Source of the DNA: Aureimonas sp. ME7
Lineage (GTDB): Bacteria > Pseudomonadota > Alphaproteobacteria > Rhizobiales > Rhizobiaceae
Direction: 5' to 3'
Length of the DNA stretch: 64,000 bases
Assembly: GCF_903970965.1 (NCBI RefSeq)
Contig: NZ_CAJCKW010000008.1
Coordinates: 1 to 64,000, forward strand
The translations under genes were made by a program, and so were the position numbers. Positions 60,801 to 64,000 of the stretch are shown here, in pieces. A model generated the notes under the pieces. It was given only the letters and a program-made list of their open reading frames with translations, had not been told where the DNA came from and ran no database searches. How positions within the stretch are numbered: position 1 is the stretch's first letter; each line of letters opens with the position of its first letter.

Positions 60801-61509
60801 CGAGGGCGCGGCGAAGACGCGCTTCGGCTTTCTCTCGGCCGCCCATCGCATCCAGATGGCGGCGCAGGCGGTCGCGACGCTGAACGATCTCGCCGAGCAG
60901 CGCGTCGAGCCCCCATTCCCCGGCCATCGACAGGGCGTCGGCGAAGGCTTTCGCCAATGCTGCGTCTTCCGCGTCCTGGCCGCCGAGGGCGGTCGGGGTG
61001 GTGCGCGCGCCCGAGATCAGCATGCGCCTCGCCTCGGCCAGAAGGAGCGCGCTTTCCGTCTCGTCCATCACCTCGAAATGGCCGGGAATGTTGGCTTCCA
61101 GCGGGAACTGGTGGAGCACCGCCTCGCAGAAGGCGTGGATCGTCTGGATCTTGAGCCCGCCCGGCGTTTCCAGCGCGCTGGCGAAGAGGCGCCGGGCCTG
61201 GGCGAGGCGCTCCGTCGAGGGCCGGCGCCGGTCCAGCGCCTCGATCGCCTTTCGCAACTCCGCCTCGTCCATCATTGCCCAGGCCGACAGACGGGCGAAG
61301 ACGCGGGCCTGCATCTCGGCGGCGGCCGCCTTGGTGTAGGTGAGGCAAAGGATCTTGGACGGCTCGGCGCCCGCCAGAAGCAGGCGCACCACGCGCTCGG
61401 TGAGGACATGGGTCTTGCCCGAGCCCGCGTTGGCGGCGACGAACACCGAGCGCTCGGGGTCGGAGGCGATGCGCTGCGCGTCGATCGTGGCCGGCAGGAC
61501 TTCGCTCAT
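57883..61509 (-). CDS. addA: Double-strand break repair helicase-nuclease AddA
   Basis: 1208 residues, a UvrD-type superfamily 1 helicase fused to a RecB-family nuclease. Walker A is [19 protein letters not shown], motif Ia [13 protein letters not shown], motif [17 protein letters not shown], motif [19 protein letters not shown], and motif V/VI include [17 protein letters not shown] and [17 protein letters not shown]. The C-terminal nuclease has the D and the D-x-K in [22 protein letters not shown]. With AddB it resects broken DNA ends for RecA loading. The start overlaps the addB stop (ATGA). Confidence 0.97.
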   Translation of the reverse strand: MSEVLPATIDAQRIASDPERSVFVAANAGSGKTHVLTERVVRLLLAGAEPSKILCLTYTKAAAAEMQARVFARLSAWAMMDEAELRKAIEALDRRRPSTERLAQARRLFASALETPGGLKIQTIHAFCEAVLHQFPLEANIPGHFEVMDETESALLLAEARRMLISGARTTPTALGGQDAEDAALAKAFADALSMAGEWGLDALLGEIVQRRDRLRRHLDAMGGREKAEARLRRALGLRPGEDEVSVLREAIDPPGFEDSFREVLAEAAERSGKATDAKLAAKLALVEASGTPEARFEALSSIVIKADGGRYKSSSVATKAVSDGFPDFAERLEDLAAFVEERRERLATVRLARASAAALTIAEKLEADYAALKRRRGRLDFEDLIVRTADLLLRSDASAWVHYKLDRGIDHVLVDEAQDTSPRQWQVVRQLVEEFFAGASASVRPRTVFAVGDEKQSIYSFQGASPEMFARERDHLQRIAEGGERPFSRVELHQSFRSVPDILEAVDRVFAEPADRRGLQSGDEPPVHVSARGRDPGLIEVWPVVTPAAVPQNEDWLEPIDHQPEFSPANRLARRIAATIRGWLGQPIRVKGVLRPLNAGDVIVLVRKRSGFVAAMGSALREAGIRVAGADRLVITQHIAAEDLMALGRTVSNAEDELSLAAVLKSPLFGFSDDDLLALALSRKNLRRPEALYFALRRLARPGGEERIPPFVEGAARETLREKAAKAFDRLEELRRRAGFETVFTFFARILGPEGGREKLVARLGRDAGDVVDAFLDLALAEEEAGRGGLEAFLADLAASPPEIKREMEHGRGEVRIMTTHASKGLEAPVVFLVDPGSAPFSHSHGAKLMEWTDMPGLPPDTPPGFLWCPDTATKGEAIAALRETERARAEDEYRRLLYVGLTRAADRLVVCGLSGLRGPDENSWLSRVEAALKPAAREIRDPETGETLSWRLGVDPVAERMEGEDAPAAPRFREIDLSPLPPEELPPRPLQPSTAAGGNRIEVIAEDETGARIVSPVLGAGARPGTGIRRGVLLHRLLQALPDLPPPEREAAAYAFAARSGEALGETEADAIAAQALAILEDPAFAAYFAPGNRAEVAVSGEIAFAGRRYAVNGAIDRLALSADTVHILDYKTTRPCPQDLSDVPGGHVLQMALYAELIRPLFPERRIRAALLYSEGPRLVEIPDDALRAALAEREARALAAGGAA

Positions 61510-64000
61510 TCCGAACCCTCCTCACCGACGCCCGCCACCGCCCATTCGCGGGCCCGGGCGAGATGGTCGTAGGGGCCGGAAAAGTCGCCGGCGAGAAACG
61601 GCCGCGCGCGAGACAGGTAGCCCCTTGTAGGCACGCGATACGCCGCCGCCAGCCGTCGGAAGGCACCGAGCGCCCCGTCCGACAGGTCGTCTCCCGTTTG
61701 CGGCTCGCCGGTGCGCCCGCCGCCGTGGGCGAGGCGCTCCTCGTAGAAGTCGCGCTCGCGCAGTCGGACATAGACGAGGTCGCGCACCGTGCCGACGCGC
61801 CCCAGCCCTTCGAAGCCGCCGAGACGCGCCATCGCTCCTTCCAGCGGCAGCTGCGGGCTGAGAAGCGTGCGCGCCTGTTTTACCGACGGCGTGGTGCCGG
61901 TCTTGTAGTCGATGATCTCCACCGAGCCGTCGCGCATTCGATCGATGCGATCGGCATAGCCGTGGAAGCCGACGCCGATGTCGGGCAGGTCGTAGGCACC
62001 CTTCACCTCCGTCAGGCGTTCGGCGACGTCCGGCCAGCGTTCGACCTCCCAGGCGATCATGTTGGTGGCCAGCGTTTCCATGCGCGGCCACCACACCGCT
62101 TCGATCTCGGGCGGCAGGGACGCCTCGTCGAACGCCTCGCGTGCGATGGCAAGAAGCGCGTCGCGGGCGTCCGGCGCGTTCGGGTCGATCCCGGCGTCCA
62201 CGAAGCGATGGAGGATCGCGTGGTAGAGATCGCCGCGCTCGGGCGCGCCGGGGGCGCGGATGATCTCGGGCAGCGGATCGAGCCGCAGGATGCGCCGGGC
62301 GTGGACGGCATAGGGGTCGCGCACCAGGGTTTCGACCTCGGTGAAGGAATGGCGCACCGGGCGCACCTCCACCGGGGGCCTCGGCTCCGGACGGCGCGCG
62401 GCCGGCACCATCGGCGCCTCGTCGAGGCGGCGGGCGTGGTGGAGATAGGTTTCGCCGCGCTCGCGCAGCGCCCGCGTGCCGTCCGGGCCGGCGAGCGTCA
62501 GGATGCGCTGCAGCCAGCGCGAGGCGATGGCGGGCGCCCCGCCCGCGCGGTGCGAGCGCGCGAGAACCACGCGTCGGCACCCCATCGCCATCCAGATGTC
62601 GTGGGCGGCGAGGCCGATGCGCCGCTCCGGCGGGTCGAGGTCGAGGTCGGCGCGCATCAGGCGCGACAGGAACGCGTCGGAGCGCGCCGTGCTCGGCCAG
62701 GTTCCCTCGTTCATGCCGCCCAAGATCATCACGTCGACGCTCTGGAGCCGCGCTTCCAGGGCGCCCCAGACGAAGACGCGCTGCGACAGGCCGCCGCGCG
62801 GGCGAACGTCCGTGCCGCTCATCAAGGCGCGCGCGACGTCCGGAAGCTCTTCCGGCACGAAGGCGAAGCCGGTTTCGGGAGCGGCCACCCAAGACCGCAG
62901 GAGATCGCGCAGCGCCGCGCCCGCTTCCTCGGCATAGAGCGCGGTCGGCGCGCCGTCCTCGTCCGCCGCCAAGGCTTCCAGGACACGGGTCAGGGCCTCG
63001 GCATAGGGCGCGAGCTCGCCTTCGCCCGCCCCGCGCAATTGGCCGAGCGGGCGGAGCGCCGCTTCCAGCCGCTCGGCGAGGACGCCCGCCCGGTCGCGGT
63101 CCTCCGCCTCGATCAGCTGGATCGGGCGGGGCACGCGCGCGCCCTCCGCCTCCGAGGCCGCGCGCCGCACCCGGAAAAGCTCGTGCAGCGTCGCCCCGTC
63201 GGCGACGCCGGTGCCGCCGCGAAGAGCGATCAGTTCGATCGTGCGCGCGCCCTCGCGCGCTTCGCCCGGCCGGAACCCCAGCCGCAGGAGCGGGTGCTTG
63301 AGGAGCGACAGGAGCGCGATCGGGTCGCTCGGCAGGAGCGCGACCTCCAGCGCCAAAGCCATGAACGTGCCGGGCGCCGTCGCATGCAGCGGACGGCCGG
63401 CGGAATCGTTGGCCGAAACGCCGAAGCGTTCCAGCTCGGCGACGACGCGCCGGGCGAGGTTGCGGTCGGGCGTCGTCAACGCCACCGTGGCCCCCGGCTC
63501 GCTCAGGGCATCGCGGATCGCCACCGTGATCGCCAGCGCCTCCTCGCGCTCGTCCGCCGCCTCGATCAGCTCCAGCCCGTCCAGCGCCTCGCCGCCGTGG
63601 CGCCGGCTGGCCTCCGGCCAGACGTCGGTCGTCTCGGACGGGCGCAGCGCATCCGACAGGAAGCGCTCGCGCGCGAGCAACGGGTCGCCTTCGCCCGGGC
63701 CAAGCTGTTCGATGCCGCCACGATCCACCAGCAGCCCTTGCAGAATGCGTTTCAGCCCATGCTGCGGGTGGCCGGGCGCGGCGATCGAGCGCGAGCGGTC
63801 GATCGCGTCGAAGCTTAGGCTGTCGAGATGGCAATCCACCCCCGGCAGCACCACCGCGCCGTTGGAGAGACCCGCCACCGCGCGCAGGAAGCGCAGCGTC
63901 GAGGGCGCCGTCGCCGTCGAGCCCGCGACCAGGATCGGCTCGACCGATCCCATTGCCCGCAGCCGGTCGGCCTCCGCGTCGAACCACGCGCGGCGCAGCA
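61506..64000 (-). CDS. addB: Double-strand break repair protein AddB (N-terminus beyond the window)
   Basis: The frame is open to the right edge of the window, giving 831 codons of the C-terminal part. Visible features are an inactivated helicase-like region (VMILGGMNEGTWPSTARSDAFLSRLMRADLDL) and the C-terminal RecB-type nuclease with GFHGYADRIDRMRDGSVEIIDYKTGTTPS, where D and D-x-K are catalytic. The 4Fe-4S Cys residues known in Gram-positive AddB are not evident, as in alphaproteobacterial members. It pairs with AddA, whose start it overlaps. Confidence 0.96.
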   Translation of the reverse strand, partial: LRRAWFDAEADRLRAMGSVEPILVAGSTATAPSTLRFLRAVAGLSNGAVVLPGVDCHLDSLSFDAIDRSRSIAAPGHPQHGLKRILQGLLVDRGGIEQLGPGEGDPLLARERFLSDALRPSETTDVWPEASRRHGGEALDGLELIEAADEREEALAITVAIRDALSEPGATVALTTPDRNLARRVVAELERFGVSANDSAGRPLHATAPGTFMALALEVALLPSDPIALLSLLKHPLLRLGFRPGEAREGARTIELIALRGGTGVADGATLHELFRVRRAASEAEGARVPRPIQLIEAEDRDRAGVLAERLEAALRPLGQLRGAGEGELAPYAEALTRVLEALAADEDGAPTALYAEEAGAALRDLLRSWVAAPETGFAFVPEELPDVARALMSGTDVRPRGGLSQRVFVWGALEARLQSVDVMILGGMNEGTWPSTARSDAFLSRLMRADLDLDPPERRIGLAAHDIWMAMGCRRVVLARSHRAGGAPAIASRWLQRILTLAGPDGTRALRERGETYLHHARRLDEAPMVPAARRPEPRPPVEVRPVRHSFTEVETLVRDPYAVHARRILRLDPLPEIIRAPGAPERGDLYHAILHRFVDAGIDPNAPDARDALLAIAREAFDEASLPPEIEAVWWPRMETLATNMIAWEVERWPDVAERLTEVKGAYDLPDIGVGFHGYADRIDRMRDGSVEIIDYKTGTTPSVKQARTLLSPQLPLEGAMARLGGFEGLGRVGTVRDLVYVRLRERDFYEERLAHGGGRTGEPQTGDDLSDGALGAFRRLAAAYRVPTRGYLSRARPFLAGDFSGPYDHLARAREWAVAGVGEEGSE

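Noticed and set aside
57865..61572. A 1235-codon open frame on the plus strand opposite addA
   Set aside because: The AddA translation on the other strand has every helicase and nuclease motif. The plus-strand product is low-complexity and matches nothing known.

Overview
This window is chromosomal DNA of a high-GC alphaproteobacterium, most likely of the order Hyphomicrobiales (Rhizobiales). The evidence is CpdR, the ActS/ActR (RegB/RegA-type) redox pair, MmcB, tandem PmtA-type phospholipid N-methyltransferases, AddB/AddA followed by trxA, the order trpF-trpB-trpA-accD-folC-trxA, an AccD without its zinc ribbon, and RpoH-type promoters with a ROSE-like RNA thermometer. The protein style would fit Aurantimonadaceae, but the genus is a guess. 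Nearly all of the window is core housekeeping DNA. The clearest sign of transfer is at the left edge, where a cytosine DNA methyltransferase lies directly beyond the 3' end of a tRNA-Val gene.

Layout. 1-550: truncated dcm-like gene and tRNA-Val(GAC). 0.6-4 kb: cpdR, an N-formylglutamate amidohydrolase, hisN and a lysophospholipase-like hydrolase. 4-6 kb: a hairpin-rich spacer, a heat-shock promoter with thermometer leader, hsp20 and threonine aldolase. 6.4-12.8 kb: glutamate synthase (gltB, gltD). 12.9-18.5 kb: a ceramidase-like membrane protein, an L,D-transpeptidase lipoprotein, a MerR regulator without metal cysteines, 0.9 kb without a recognisable gene, mmcB and actS-actR. 18.6-22.7 kb: hrpB, DUF1345 and an SDR. 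22.8-30.7 kb, all leftward: dnaK, a chemoreceptor and dnaJ as three units, with dnaJ followed by two pmtA paralogues and a flavin reductase. 30.9-33.4 kb: a rightward envelope-stress cassette (a 24-residue membrane peptide and three tightly coupled genes). 33.5-41.4 kb: PBP1A, an alpha/beta hydrolase, a MipA-type porin, an orphan Bug-type binding protein, a YffB-like protein, and RsuA- and RsmC-type rRNA modification genes. 41.5-46.7 kb: M20 peptidase and polA, bracketed by two copies of a multi-hairpin repeat, with a candidate sRNA between them. 46.7-51.4 kb: pyrF, small genes, phaZ, DUF2852 and a YgjP-type metallopeptidase. 51.4-57.8 kb: the trp-accD-folC block and trxA. 57.9-64 kb: addA and truncated addB.

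The most unusual structures are non-coding. The two repeat copies at about 41.5 and 46.5 kb share five hairpins in the same order. Two of the stems differ in sequence between copies yet pair perfectly in both, so structure appears to be kept while sequence is free to change. Between polA and the M20 gene the minus strand can fold into three hairpins with C-rich, anti-Shine-Dalgarno loops and ends in a U-run, as expected of an alphaproteobacterial anti-SD sRNA. The hsp20 leader combines a near-consensus RpoH promoter with a hairpin that covers the ribosome binding site. The stress cassette encodes a very small conserved-looking membrane peptide and a protein built of 11-residue amphipathic repeats.
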